The notes below the pieces were generated by a model. That model saw only the letters and a list, made by a program, of their open reading frames with translations, had not been told where the DNA came from and did no database searches. From Skeletonema tropicum (Eukaryota; Bacillariophyta; Thalassiosirophyceae; Thalassiosirales; Thalassiosiraceae), in assembly GCA_037178625.1 (NCBI GenBank), contig CM074139.1, positions 1,612,001-1,676,000 of the forward strand: a stretch of DNA of 64,000 nucleotides. Direction: 5' to 3'. Made by a program: the position numbers and the translations under genes. Positions 52,773 to 64,000 of this stretch are shown in pieces. How positions within the stretch are numbered: the first letter of the stretch is position 1; each line of letters starts with the position of its first letter.

Positions 52773-53178
52773 GATTGTGGTACTTAGCTTAGTGGTTGTT
52801 ACCAATCAAAATGTTCATCATGTTGTGTTGATCGACACATTGTTGATTTTGAATTTTGACTGGGTGGTGGAGAGATGAGACATCACAAATGTCGTAACAT
52901 CACTCAGTTTTGTACTTTCTCATCATCGGTTACAAGTTAGGAGTAGTTAGTTGGGCATAAAAATGCTGTAAGAACGCTCTCATTCAAATAACAGAGATAC
53001 TCCTACTTATTCTTTATCTTTAAAATCAAAATTGTGCTGCAAAAATACCATAGCTGTGGAGTTAATAGTGTTATTTCTAAACTAAATCACCGTCATAAAG
53101 AAATGAACACAGGACCTATGAAGTCAACACACAATGCGACTAAAATCATGCGTCAGTCAGACTGGACAACATAAACCC

Positions 53179-53285
53179 CCCACCGTGAGGTGGGATTATC
53201 GAAGTGGCCTTGGCCACTTCACTCGGGTAGAAACGCTTGCTCGGACAGAGGAACTGGAGTGCCGAGGTTCGGGACTTGCGTCCCG
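53179..53285. ncRNA. Cluster of three strong stem-loops, possible IS605/TnpB-type relic
   Basis: Stem 1: CCCACC-GTGA-GGTGGG (53179-53194, GNRA-type tetraloop). Stem 2: GAAGTGGCC-TT-GGCCACTTC (53201-53220). Stem 3: CGGGAC-TTGC-GTCCCG (53270-53285). The C-run followed by stem 1 recalls the end hairpin of IS200/IS605 elements, and a minus-strand frame next to it looks vaguely like the C-terminal tail of TnpB-type proteins. Neither is proof; an unrelated structured RNA or cruciform is possible. Confidence 0.35.
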
Positions 53286-53472
53286 TATTTGCAGGAGTAT
53301 TTTCTGCTGTGGATTCTTGTACTTCTCCACGGCAGGCGACTCCAAAGTTTCAAAGAAGGAAGGGATCATCCCACGAGCACTGTGTCCCTCAATCATCGCA
53401 CTTTTCACGTGTGCATATGGATGAGGCACTACTAGCGGGGTTGGGGGCAGACAACAATGTTCCCACAATTTG

Positions 53473-53593
53473 TAAGACGGAGCAACGAATCTTATCACTT
53501 AGTGTAGATAATGTCGCCTCTTGAGGGCCCACCAGACGTACTTTAAAATTTCTGTTACATATATATATATTATATAAGACGGAGCAACGAATC
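53473..53593. mobile_element. 83-bp insert flanked by 19-bp direct repeats
   Basis: TAAGACGGAGCAACGAATC occurs at 53473-53491 and 53575-53593. Between them lies an 83-bp insert with the 31-nt sequence shared exactly with 4173-4203, ending in an AT dinucleotide tract. A diverged inverted relative is at 63404-63470. The 19-bp flanks look like target-site duplications of retroposition. Confidence 0.7.
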
Positions 53594-54456
53594 GATATCG
53601 GCTTGATGAGGATGAGCCGACAGCGGATCAAGAAAGAAGATCATCCCGCCTGACACTTCCATACACATCATTCAAGGCTACGCCAAGCCATATTGAATGG
53701 AGGGATCATCCTCTCCCTCTCACCACATGCTCTTGCACATCTTCATGGTCGTCTCTGTGCCGGTGATGCGGAACTTCTTGAAGATCTCCGAATAAGTCTC
53801 GATGAATTTGCTGGCTTAATGTGGTTATGTGCGACAAGAGCCAACTGACGCATCTCGGTGGGTGCCAACTTGGATTGGAAAGGCATGGTGACGCTCCTGC
53901 TGAAGAAGAAGCTGAGCCTCAAGAAGTACTCCTCATGAGAGAAGGTAGGTAATAAGTGGATGCATTGCTTGGCTGCATCGCGCTGTCAACTGTTGAGTGA
54001 AGAAGCAACGGGCGCGCGGGTGTCAAAAACTGAGTTGCTGTGGCTAGAGCTGTGACGTTACATATCAATAGCACGCAAGTTTCATCCAAAGAGCTTCCAT
54101 AGTTACTAATTCCAACGTCGTGATTGGTACCAAAGACTCAATTTTCTCCTTCTCGCGAGAATACCACTTTTGAACTGTTCCAACTTGCAACACACACGCA
54201 CATTCTCTTGATTGTCATTGTATTGATGAGTGCAAAATAAACACGAAGACGAAGCAGGATAGCATTGCTCCTGCACATAATTAACATCAGTCTTGAAACG
54301 GCTCTGCCTGCTCGTCTCATTATTATCATTGGCCTCCTAAAATTGCATTGGCTTCGTTATCATCAACGACTTCCAATTTTATTAGCGGAGCATCATAATC
54401 TGAAGCTGAGTGGTCCAACCAACAATCCTAAATTATTAGAGCACGCACATCAATAA

Positions 54457-57449
54457 ATGGGCACCCACCCCCTCCAAAGACAACCAACACCTCGCACCTC
54501 CAACCCCGACTACAGCGGCTACCAAAACACCAACATGTCCTACTCGAGCACCAACGACAATCGCGACTACAGCGATGACGATGAACTTTCCGGCGGATAT
54601 CCCGTCTACGGCGGCACCGGCTCCTTTGATTCCCATGACGATTTAAATTCCGAGGCACGTGAATATTACAATTCCGGTGCTTCCGAATTGGTCACCACTG
54701 TCCGTGGCGATGGCTACGGCGGCGGGGGGGGACACGGCCACGGCGATCGAGGGGGCTATGCCTCCTCCCTCCAATCCCACAATTACGAACCCGACGAAAG
54801 TGAAGTGTGGCGTGCCTACGTCGCCCAACAACATTTCACCAACCGTGGTCAATGGTGGACTACGGGGAAATTACGCGCGTTGAAGCGGTGGGGGCTGACG
54901 TTGGTGGTGGGAGTGCTTCAGGCGGTGATTGCAATTACGTGTAACATGGCCAGTCGGAGGTTGGGGGAGCTAAAGTTTGATCATGTGTATACGCTTTTGG
55001 CGTACAATGCCATGGGGAGCGAGTCTCCGTCTGTAGGGGAGGCGGCAGCGTCGGGAGATCAGGATGCGTATTATACTGCCGATGGATATTTGGATATGAA
55101 TCAAGATGGAATTCCCGATGAGCAACAAGAATCCTCCGGAGGTGGGGAGGAAATTGGAAATCTGGATGAATACTTTTTCAACTTTTGGAATTCCCCCTTT
55201 TTGGCATTTCTCTTTTATCAAACTGTCTTTGCCATTATGGCCTCCCTATTCGTCTACATTGAGCCTGTGAGTGGAGGGTCCGGTATTCCAGAGGTCAAGT
55301 GCTTTTTGAATGGGATTGATCTACCCCGTATTGTACGCTTTAAGACATTGGTTTGTAAGGTGGTGGGTGTGACGTTTAGTGTGGCGGCTGGATTGCCCGT
55401 GGGGAAGGAGGGACCAATGGTTCATAGTGGAAGTGTTGTGGCTGCGGGGATTAGTCAGGGGAAGACGAGGTTGTGGGGGAAGGATACGTCTTTTTCCAAG
55501 TTTTCGGATTTTAGGAATGATCGTGAGAAGAGGGGTGAGTTGGTATTGTTTTGTTATTGTGGTGGTGTAGAGAGTGTGGTGTATTATCATTTGGTGATGA
55601 TGCTCATTGCCAATTTTATTCATTTCATTCTCATTCACCCCCTTTTCTATGCCTATGCCACTAATTAACTACGCACAGACTTTGTTGCCTGTGGAGCCGC
55701 TGCAGGAGTAGCATCCGCCTTCGGTGCACCCATCGGGGGAGTCCTCTTCTCCCTCGAGGAGGGAGCATCCTACTGGTCCACCAAACTCACCTGGCGTGCA
55801 TTCTTCTGTGCCATGGTCACACTTGGCTCTCTCTTTGCTATTCGTAATCAAGATATCAAATTCGGACAGGCCAATGTGGATAAGCTCTTTTCGTTTGGGG
55901 AGTTTACTGCCATTGGAGATGGAATGGTGAACTTTTCTGTTTGGGAGTTGCTTCTATTTATTTTGATTGGATGTCTTGGTGGATTGATTGGTGCTTGCTT
56001 CAATGCTGGAAATGAACATCTCACTATTTGGAGGATGAAGAATGTCAACTTTAGCAAGAAGCGCAGAGTTGTGGAGGTTGTGGTGATGAGTATTTTGGTA
56101 ACTACTGTTTCCTTCGTCATGCCTCTCATTTGGAATAGGTGTACCGAACTGCCGACTGATATGCAAGATTGGACAAATCAGGAGAAGGACCTTGTCAACA
56201 ACCTTGTTCCCTTCAACTGCATCCCTGGCAAGGAGTACAATGAAGTCGCATCTCTCTACTTCTGTGAAGCAGACGTTGCCATTCGGCAGCTATTCCACTT
56301 CCGTGAAACGGGTGACACCGATGCTGCTACCTTCTCCAGCGCTGCATTGTTCTTATTCTTCATCCCCTACATTACGTTGGCATCTCTGGTTTATGGCATT
56401 GCCGTTCCATCTGGTTTGTTCGTCCCATCGCTATTGGCTGGGGCTGCATTTGGTCGGCTCTTTGGGCATTTGTTGCACAAGCTTGACCACACAGCTGGAA
56501 CGTTTGCTGATTCTGGAACATACGCTCTGATGGGTGCTGCTGCTGGTAAGTAATTTTCTGAATATATTGCTCTCGCTCATCAGCTCGTGCATGTGTTACT
56601 CACCCATGCTGCCTTCTTGCAATCTCGTAAATAGTGTTGGGAGGAATGGCTAGAATGACGATCTCCCTCACAGTTATCCTTTTGGAGGCTACAGGTAACA
56701 TGCAATACGTGCTTCCTCTCATGATGACTCTTATGTCGGCCAGGTTTGTTGGAAATGTCTTCAACGAAGGTCTTTATGACATTCATATTCATCTCAAGCA
56801 CATTCCCTTCCTCGAGCCTGAGGTTCCCACTATCGCCGAACGTCACGAAATCGTTGCGGGACAGGTCATGTCTACCGAAGTCAAATGCCTCCGTCCTGTA
56901 GAACGTGTTGGTATTGTGTATGACTTGCTCAAGAATGCTCATCATGGAAACTTCCCTATTGTCGATACAGCCTCATCAGGCACACTCTACGGAACAGCCA
57001 GTCGTACGATGCTCTGCACTCTTCTTCAGAGGCGTGCTTTTGGTCAGCCCCATGACGTCAATAATGGTCAACACCACTCCAACGGTGATGACTACGCCGA
57101 ACTATTGGGACCTAAGCGTCTTTCTCCTCTGGTTCAATGGGACACTCTTGAGAGAGTTTACCCCCGCTACCCTACAATTGACGATGTTGAATTGAGGCCC
57201 GGAGATCGCAACTGCTGGTTGGATTTGCGGCCCTATGCAAACACTGCTCCATACACCATCAATGAAACTGCATCCATTCAGCGAACTTACCGTCTTTTCC
57301 GCACGCTTGGTCTTCGCTTCTTGTGTGTTGTGAATCACAATAACCAAGTGGTAGGTATCATCACTCGTGTTGATCTCTTGCCTGATTCATTGTCTGATGC
57401 TATCATGAGGGGTAGAAACGCTCACATGGTTGGGGGTGGATTGAGTTAA
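54457..57449 (+). CDS. CLC-family chloride channel/exchanger with CBS domains
   Basis: A 919-aa protein. Exons 54457-55534, 55679-56545 and 56635-57449; introns 144 and 89 nt, both phase 1, and each join restores a CLC motif (NDREKR+DFVACGAAAG and MGAAAG+VLGGMAR). Selectivity motifs: GSGIPEVK (Ser, as in chloride-type CLCs, where nitrate exchangers have Pro), GKEGPMVH (gating Glu) and VPSGLFVPSLL. Two CBS domains are at the C-terminus (VMSTEVKCLRP and IQRTYRLFRTLGLRFLCVV). The N-terminal ~140 residues are Gly/Asp/Ser-rich and disordered, and a long acidic loop sits between the first helices. It probably acts in the vacuole or endosomes as a Cl-/H+ exchanger. Confidence 0.93.
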
Positions 57450-60400
57450 GCAACGAATATTTATTAGAGTTGGAGAAGTGCTGACTGGTTACAATTAATC
57501 AGAGTGCTGGAGTAAGTTATTATTTGTTTAGTGGGATGGGGTCGGGGGATTTATAGAAGACAAGCTCAATCTTGCGGAGACCATATATGCGTCTATCGGT
57601 GATAACCCTAGAAGTAAAAGATTGAACTAATAAAGATCGTTTTTAGAAGAAGCTGCCGTCAATAAGATATCTTCATCTCTTACCACACTCAGCTTAGCTT
57701 CCACAGACAAAACGAGCCAGAGACATCCCAACTACCGTCCGGCGGCTCACGCGAGACTTTGATTGAGACCCAAACCCTCAAGATCAAGAGCACTTGTACG
57801 GAAAGTCAAATATGATGTGCTTGTTAGGTGGCCATCGCTGTCATGCTTGGAAAGCCCCACAAGCGCCGCGCGTGGAGGAGAAGGAGGCTCCGCGCGCTTG
57901 GAAAAAACGAATCCATCTATCACTTGAGCCGGAGGTAACTTTTACGCAACCTTAAAATCAGACACCACTAGGGTTATTTTCCAATTTATGGATTCCGACG
58001 TTAAATAAAGAGAAAGGGTCAGCTGTGTGTAAGAAAATTTGCCTAACCTTAATGAAAAACATTATCGTTTTAAGGCTATTTGCGTCTAATGTAGCTTACA
58101 CATGAAGATGGTTAGAAGAAGATTATGTGTTTTGAGAAAGCACAAGCAAGATCGACTGAGGCTGTCCCCGCATGCCGTCCTACCTCCACAAAGTTTGGAT
58201 CTTCATCACGAGGAGACATGCCCTTCAATTTCTCCCATTCGGAAACACACTTTGACAACGCCTCGCTCATGATTGCGGAAGGCTCAAATGCACGGAGTCA
58301 TCCCATTGCTTCCAGTAGATCTGCCTGCTCCACAATGTGCAACGTGCCAAAGCAAAGCCGAAGTCCGAAGTCCGAAGTCATCAAAGACCAAAGAATGTTA
58401 TGCCAGCAATTTCAAACCAACGAAGTAGTGTCCGATGCTAATCAGTTAATGATGAGTTTGGATAGGTTTGTGTCAAGTTGAGGTCCTCAAAAATGCATCC
58501 AAGACTGATATAAGAGACAGAGAAGCACAAAATTACAACGAGAACAAGAAGAGCAGAGAGAACAACAAACTCAACAAGTCAAACTCCAAGGCTCTTAAGG
58601 ATGCATTCACCTCTGCCGGCTGCCGGACTATGCAGTTAGCAGTAAAAGATCAGTAGTACCTGTTGGCAATGATCAAGAGGACGTCTTGGCAGACAAAATC
58701 CCTGTAACAAAATGCTGCGATGTACGATGTAGAGATGAGCTTGAATTATCAAGGTCGGCGAGTAACTCGAACATTATCAATGGAAAAGCAAGAAAACAAG
58801 CGCAAGGCCACTTTTCTTCTCGAAATATCATGAACTGTCTCTGATAGCTCTACAACTATGTATAGTAATGCATGGACTTCTTCTTCTACTGTGACCTGTC
58901 GGATCACATGCGCTTGATCTTGATGAGTGTAAAACGACTGAACTGCTTGCGCAAAGAATGGCGCGAATGGAGGAACGTTTGGGGCATCTTCTTCAGTGCA
59001 TACCAGTGTCAGTTTGCAAGCTTACGCGTCCTTGCCTCAGAGACTGGAGGCACGCCTCTATCCTTGTTCCACGTATCTGGATCCTGATGCATCGTAGCAG
59101 AAGAAACACGGATGCCTTCAACAAATTCTGGGTGGAGAAGATGGCTGCAGGGGTTTCCTTCATATGCAATTCTGATGGCAGTGGCAAGCAGATTGATGCA
59201 ACAGTCAGGCATTTCCGCCTCTTGAAGAATGGCAACTTGCCACGCAGCTTAAGCTTAAGGAGATTTAAGGATATCTTACACTTTGTATCACTTCTTTTAT
59301 TCTCTACTGTGTCTGTAACACATGCACGCCCGCAGTGCCAAAATAGAGATCTCTAATCCGCTATTTACGATGTCGTCAAGAAATCGCATTTCCTCAACCA
59401 AAAAGACAAACATCTTGGACGGAGGAGCAGGGTGTCCTCCGGATGCAGCAATTGCAGATTCACAATGCATAATTGATTCTTCTACGCACAACAACTTCAA
59501 CCTACCAAAATTACTACTATCACACCAGCTCCAAACCCAAGCAGGCATCTCTTCGTGTTGCCTCTTGTTACTTCATAGAACTATGCTGTTTTTCAGTACC
59601 AATTGCATATTGTGAATGGAGAGATGCCAGAATCAGGAACATACATCAAGGTGATTCTAATTCATGTTCATACACAAGTGCATTCAAGTTCTCAAGCTCA
59701 GTATTTGGGAGGAATATAAGTGTGCAATACTATTGGCAATCGTTCCGTCGTTCTTCAATAACGTATTAGCGGATACTTCTAAGCACTTGAAGCCTTCAGT
59801 TCAGATTATCGTGTCAGTATGAAAGCAAGGAAGAGTCCGCTGCATCTACTGCAACTTCCTGAGCTGCTTCCTGACTCTTTTCTTCTTCCCACCAAAGGTC
59901 TTGGTATATGAACGTTGGAATTAGTAGTATTTCTGAAAATGTCAGAAAGGCAGATGTTTCCTCGCACTGAAACTATGAACTAGAGGAGTACTTATCTTGC
60001 GGTATGTTGAACACATCAAAAGATGATGCGTTGTCGACACATAATGATGTTATTATGATGATGTAACCACCGCTGAACGCAATTGGAAATTAATAATAAT
60101 TAACACCAACGCAATAGCTCTTCAAAGAAATTAACTGTGCTGTGCTCGCTACTGCCTTGTTGAGAGAAGAAAATGACCACATGTGATTGTCATCGAAGAG
60201 TCCATCGCCACATTGAACTCAGCACATTTGATGTGGGTGACCCTCCGTCTGGAGGTAGCAGTTGCAACAAATGGAAGGAGTTTCAATTCAATATTCGTGG
60301 ATTCGCTGACCTTCCTTCTGGGAGGGGTGAATATGAATGAATAGTTTTGCTGTTTTCAGGGAATCTTTTCACCATAGGTACACTCCCCTCAATGGTCTCC

Positions 60401-61294
60401 TAAACGATTCTATGGCCCGAACCGAGTATGCAGACCTCTCCTACAACATCATAGCTAACTCCCTCTCTCTTGGTTTCACTCGAATCGGACAAGAACTCGT
60501 CCAGAATGAGCAGATAGAAAATTCAGGACATCTTAAGGTACAGACTCGTATCTTAAGGTACAGACTAGTTTTAGACTGGTAGCTTTGCATAGAGTTTTTC
60601 ATTAATGTATCTATTAAGTTTAATGCAGCCTCTAGTATTTAGCAAGATTTAGTAATACCACTTTATCTGATATTATCTGATATTGGTTCATATATTGAAT
60701 AGAGATAGAGAGAAGTAAGGTCGCATTATATAGTCGTTCATGGAAGTGACGAAGTGTTGGACAAGCTGGTTGTCGTTGAAGGGATTCGTGAATTACTGAG
60801 AAAGAAGTAAGTAGTTTCTTCGACGGTCGTGGGATAAGAGAAGCAAGAATCTATGAAATGATGTAGGTGATATAGTCGGTAAATAGTAATACCACTTTAT
60901 CTGACATTGGTTCATACTTGTATTGATTATGGTCGCTCGCTTCGCTCGCTCCAAGTATTAAGTAATGTAGTCGTGCATGGAAGTGAGAAGTGTTAGACAA
61001 GTTGGTTGTTTGAAGGGACAAGAAGGTCCGATGATACTTGTGAGCCAAAGCCAAAGAAGCTATGCAAATGTAGCCTTCACCTTCATCTGGCTTCTTGTTG
61101 CTCATAGGAGGAGCTAGAACTGGAAATGTTAGCGAGGGGCGACGGATCACGGATCAGAGTGGTTGTAGTCAAAATCGTTACTCCTACTTTATTAATCAAC
61201 TCTTGTTTGATCACTGTACAAATACAAAATATCTGATCCGTTGCCGATGCAATTTCTTACCCGTAGCCTGTACATCGAGTTGAAGAAGATTCCA
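57450..61294. other. Gene-poor region
   Basis: 3.8 kb with no convincing gene. Near 57520-57605 (minus) an acceptor-like TTCTAG precedes an open stretch reading ITDRRIYGLRKIELVFYK and ending at TAA, perhaps the last exon of a lost gene. Near 60170-60345 (plus) a frame includes SCNKWKEFQFNIRGFADLPS, reminiscent of MATH-domain proteins, but it is short and then broken. Short frames at 58125-58481 and 58958-59356 have no protein-like signal. Confidence 0.45.
60651..61020 (+). repeat. Tandem duplication with 234-bp period
   Basis: AGTAATACCACTTTATCTGA starts at 60651 and again at 60885. Downstream blocks also match (CATGGAAGTGA, AGTGTTRGACAAG, TTGGTTGT). The second copy has lost about 100 bp. 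Confidence 0.75.
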
Positions 61295-61903
61295 TTAAAT
61301 CGGCACTCTGCTCGCTCTGTGTTGGATCCTACCAACGACTTTTGCCAGTTCGACGGACCCCTCTGAAAGCTGCGTTGCTGCAAAAGCAATGCGTTCAGCC
61401 TTGTCTTCAGAGCCTTGAGCTTGCTCAATGAGCACTGCACTTGTGACTAACCTCCTCGACCTTGAAGGGCTCAAACCAAAACCAGGCGATAATAGATACT
61501 TCTCCAACCCGACTGTGGAAAGATTCTCTAGGTTCAGAGAACATCCCTCTGGTAGTCCTCCCATCTGAATCTGCTTGAACACAGAGAGTTCCAGCCGTGC
61601 GTTTGCCCTGGAGAGTTCCTCCTCTTCTTCAGTGTACCATAACCTGAAGTCACCTTCTGGTTCTTGGGCGTCATAGAGACTTAGCGTCGAAAGGGGCTGA
61701 AATGAAACTGATCGACACGTCTCGGTCATCAACGATGGAGATTCGTAGCCATTTCGAACCTCACTATCAAGATCCATGGCACACATTAAAGATGGGCAAG
61801 AGCGAGAGTTGGATTTGGATTTGGATACAGATAATCCTTGTAGGGAGGGTTTTCCTGCACGTTGTTGACCTTGGTCCGACATGTTGGGCGGCTCAATTTG
61901 CAT
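61295..61903 (-). CDS. Diatom-type orphan protein
   Basis: A 202-aa single-exon protein from ATG 61903 (a second ATG, MSDQGQQ, lies seven codons on). It follows a pattern I know only from unannotated diatom proteins: VSFQPLSTLSLYD, then RLWYTEEEEELSRANARLEL, then GLEKYLLSPGFGLSPSRSRR and AVLIEQ. No catalytic motif, signal peptide or membrane span is visible; the middle is helical. The Ser-rich N-terminus is probably disordered. Role unknown. Confidence 0.65.
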   Translation of the reverse strand: MQIEPPNMSDQGQQRAGKPSLQGLSVSKSKSNSRSCPSLMCAMDLDSEVRNGYESPSLMTETCRSVSFQPLSTLSLYDAQEPEGDFRLWYTEEEEELSRANARLELSVFKQIQMGGLPEGCSLNLENLSTVGLEKYLLSPGFGLSPSRSRRLVTSAVLIEQAQGSEDKAERIAFAATQLSEGSVELAKVVGRIQHRASRVPI

Positions 61904-63621
61904 ACTTGTGAAGTATGTACTATTTGCTGAACAAGATCACTTTCCTGTGAGAGGTACTCCTCTCTCTAGAGTAGGTGAGAGTGTTCACCAGTGTGTTGAA
62001 TGTGCCTAATTTCTGTTGAACCTCTCGTGAATGAATAAGAATTTCAAGCGCAGTCAAAGTCACAATTTGGCTGTTGTAGAGTTTAACCCTAAATTATACA
62101 CGACTTAAAATTGCGTCGGAATTGTCTGTTGGATGACCGCAGCAGTATCTTTAAGGTTACTTCTCCTCAAATAGGGTTAACTTCTTCTCAACTTTGACTT
62201 TTGTTCTCACTTTAACCACTGTAGGGACTGGTAACCCTAAAAATTATATGTGATAACCCTAAAAATTGTTCTGGCTCGATTTGAGTGCTTCGATCGAGGC
62301 AATTTATTGCAGTACGCGATCTTGCGATCAAGTAGATAGATAGATAGATTATTTTATTCACTACTCCCTAGACACCTGTGTCAGTAGAGAAAGAAGAATT
62401 TAAACCTGGAGGGGCTCGGGCTGGTCCCGAAGAAGCCTGTGTAGCCTGCCGGGAACCAACTGGTCGACGGATGTGGAAAGCGAACGCCTTGGTGCAGGCG
62501 AGGCCAAACTGTTGAAGGAAGTGGATCTGAGGGGTGGGTGCTGTATAGGAGTGGCCATAGAATCGCTGTGGTAGATACTTAAATAATTGGTACAATAGAC
62601 CACTTCTGTGTGTGTTCAATGGCAGAAAGCGATGATTCGCTCAGACACAGATCGATTTGATTCGATGTAAAAGTCTCGATTGTTAAATTTTTCGCTCTCC
62701 ATCTCCAGACGGCCCACTTCTCTGCCAAGATGCTCGCTATTCACCATGCCTTCTCCACAGAAGAAGAAACGAAAGAGATGGCATGGACAGGAAACGAAGC
62801 GAAACAAGGTAGCAAGTGCTCCTACTCGCCCTCGGAGTTGGAAGACGACGAAGACGAGCAAGAAAGGGCCACATACACATATATGGACGAAAGAGCAAGG
62901 AGATATGTACAAAATGATCTCATCGATCAAGAGGCTCTTGATCCGCAGAAAAGCAGACAGAGGCAGAGGCCAAGAGTACCTCCCTCATGGTCTGCACAAG
63001 AGCAAAGTGGACAAGATTACTGCAGGCACGGACAGGATTGCAGCTGCAGGACTCTAGACGGACTGCCTTGTCTCGAGAGAACAAATTTAGGTCGATCGTC
63101 ACTAATGATTGCATTCCTTCAACACAGTCGACTGCACACTAAAACACTGCTATCTCCATTTCAACCCTTGCCAATGCGAATGATGCAAACGTGACAGGAT
63201 CCTATTCGGCAACCAGCAAGTTTTCAGCTAGGAAATACTTTTCAGCCAGCGATCCGGCTCTCATTCAGACTTCAGACTCTGAATCTTCGTCAAGATTGTC
63301 ACTATGGAAAACCAACTTCTTTCAGCTATCACATACAAGTGACGGAGATAATGAGAAGAATGTGATGAAGTTGGATCGAAGCAGACGGAGATGAAAAAAT
63401 TAACGGAAATCTTAAAGTACGTCATGGTTGGCCCTCCAGGGGCGAAATTATCTACAATTATCTAGAGCAATGTCACAAGTCTCCGTCTGGATGAAGAGGA
63501 GGATGAAGATAGCGACGAGTATGACACTTGAAAGAGGATGGCTACTGTGACGACATTGTGAATCCAATAACATTTCCATTTCGATGTGCATTGTATAGAC
63601 CTCTGCGATATGTTAGAGTTA
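61904..63621. other. Intergenic region with low-confidence frames
   Basis: About 1.7 kb. Plus-strand frames overlap at 62680-63394 (125, 154 and 67 codons); all are basic or Ser-rich and none is clearly real, so I leave them unannotated. AACCCTA/TAGGGTT motifs recur between 62090 and 62270. A diverged copy of the short dispersed repeat is at 63404-63470. Confidence 0.4.
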
Positions 63622-63967
63622 CTCCCTCTGTCCCAAAAAAAAGTAACGATTTGAAGTTAATCGTAGTCCCACAAAAAAGTAGCTATTTGGGTATTAATTC
63701 CTACAGTACCATCCTACACAAGTGTCCGAGAGGCCCTTTTTTCACACATAAGTAAGGTTCGAATTAGTGTTAGGTTTAAGGTTAATTTAATGTCCTTTAT
63801 CACAATATCATCACAAATAGCCGCTTAACAACCTCCTACCTCGATTCCATTGTAACCGCCGTGAAATAAGCTTTCCAACGATGTGCGATAGCATTTTCCT
63901 CGACGAAAATTGATGAAATTTAAGCCATTCTAATTCAAATCGTTACTTTTTTGTGGGACAGAGGGAG
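63622..63967. mobile_element. Stowaway-like (Tc1/mariner) MITE
   Basis: 346 bp with terminal inverted repeats of about 37 bp starting CTCCCTCTGTCCCA at each end, flanked by TA at 63620-63621 and 63968-63969. The CTCCCTC start and TA target are the mark of Stowaway-type MITEs, moved by mariner transposases. There is no coding sequence inside. Confidence 0.9.
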
Positions 63968-64000
63968 TAGATATGAAGTGTATCACAATGAATGACAAGA

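Larger units (their letters stand above)
52773..54456. other. Long intergenic region with hairpins and short mobile repeats
   Basis: About 1.7 kb upstream of the UPF0301 gene and of the CLC channel. It holds the hairpin cluster at 53179-53285, the 19-bp direct repeats at 53473 and 53575, and otherwise no gene that I can support. Confidence 0.5.

Noticed and set aside
53134..53524. Several overlapping ORFs near the hairpins
   Set aside because: All frames are short and mutually overlapping; only the hairpins and a weak TnpB-like tail are worth noting.
62090..62270. Interstitial telomere repeat
   Set aside because: AACCCTA motifs occur singly and scattered, not as a tandem array.
62680..63394. 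Basic or Ser-rich ORFs in several plus frames
   Set aside because: Three frames compete, none carries a recognisable domain, and starts are partly non-ATG.

Overview
The window is nuclear DNA from a photosynthetic stramenopile, most probably a centric diatom of the Thalassiosira/Skeletonema kind. Four things point there: compact genes with short GTRAGT...AG introns (about 80-145 nt); diatom-style plastid presequences with an AF motif after the signal peptide (a PsbP-like lumen protein, a pseudouridine synthase, a UPF0301 protein); secreted Ser/Lys-rich proteins with an early Arg-X-Leu motif, as in biosilica proteins; and conserved diatom orphan families. No species can be named from the sequence alone.

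Layout. 0.2-11.3 kb is a gene-dense housekeeping block: an Smr/SUMO-like protein, a CRAL-TRIO lipid-transfer protein, an unknown two-exon gene, an RluA pseudouridine synthase, CMC2, cytochrome c1 (three exons, the first only 18 nt) and a prolidase. 11.4-15.6 kb is a repeat complex: direct repeats of about 0.55 kb that carry a GC-rich TIR element, a broken endonuclease ORF of a non-LTR-type retroelement, three 110-bp tandem repeats and a broken GT32 gene. 15.7-26.5 kb returns to genes: a GT77-like glycosyltransferase, a thylakoid-lumen PsbP protein, an NADPH-dependent FMN reductase, a PqiA-like membrane protein, a two-ORF unit joined by TAATG, and a TRIP4/ASC-1 zinc-finger protein. 26.9-31.0 kb holds a broken oxygenase fragment and a large fold-back with arms of about 1 kb, with tRNA-derived (SINE-like) units in its centre, two of them head to head as an 82-nt perfect palindrome.

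32.2-46.2 kb carries COP9 subunit 7, an eight-exon ABCC transporter (about 1335 aa) and a 2174-aa FYVE-type PtdIns3P 5-kinase (Fab1/PIKfyve). 46.2-50.6 kb is the most distinctive part: two Ser/Lys-rich secreted proteins with an RQL motif, two related Cys-motif proteins, and decayed copies of both types, apparently from duplication of a divergent gene pair. After it come a plastid-type UPF0301 protein with an in-frame TGA, an intergenic stretch with strong hairpins and short mobile repeats, and a three-exon CLC chloride channel. 57.5-64 kb is gene-poor: one diatom-type orphan gene, a 234-bp duplication, and a Stowaway-like MITE at the right edge.

How the genes work together: most are independent housekeeping genes in divergent or convergent pairs. 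Cytochrome c1 and CMC2 both serve mitochondrial respiration. Fab1, the CRAL-TRIO protein, the CLC channel and the ABCC transporter all act at endomembranes. The 46-51 kb genes may serve the cell wall (silica), but that is inference from protein architecture.
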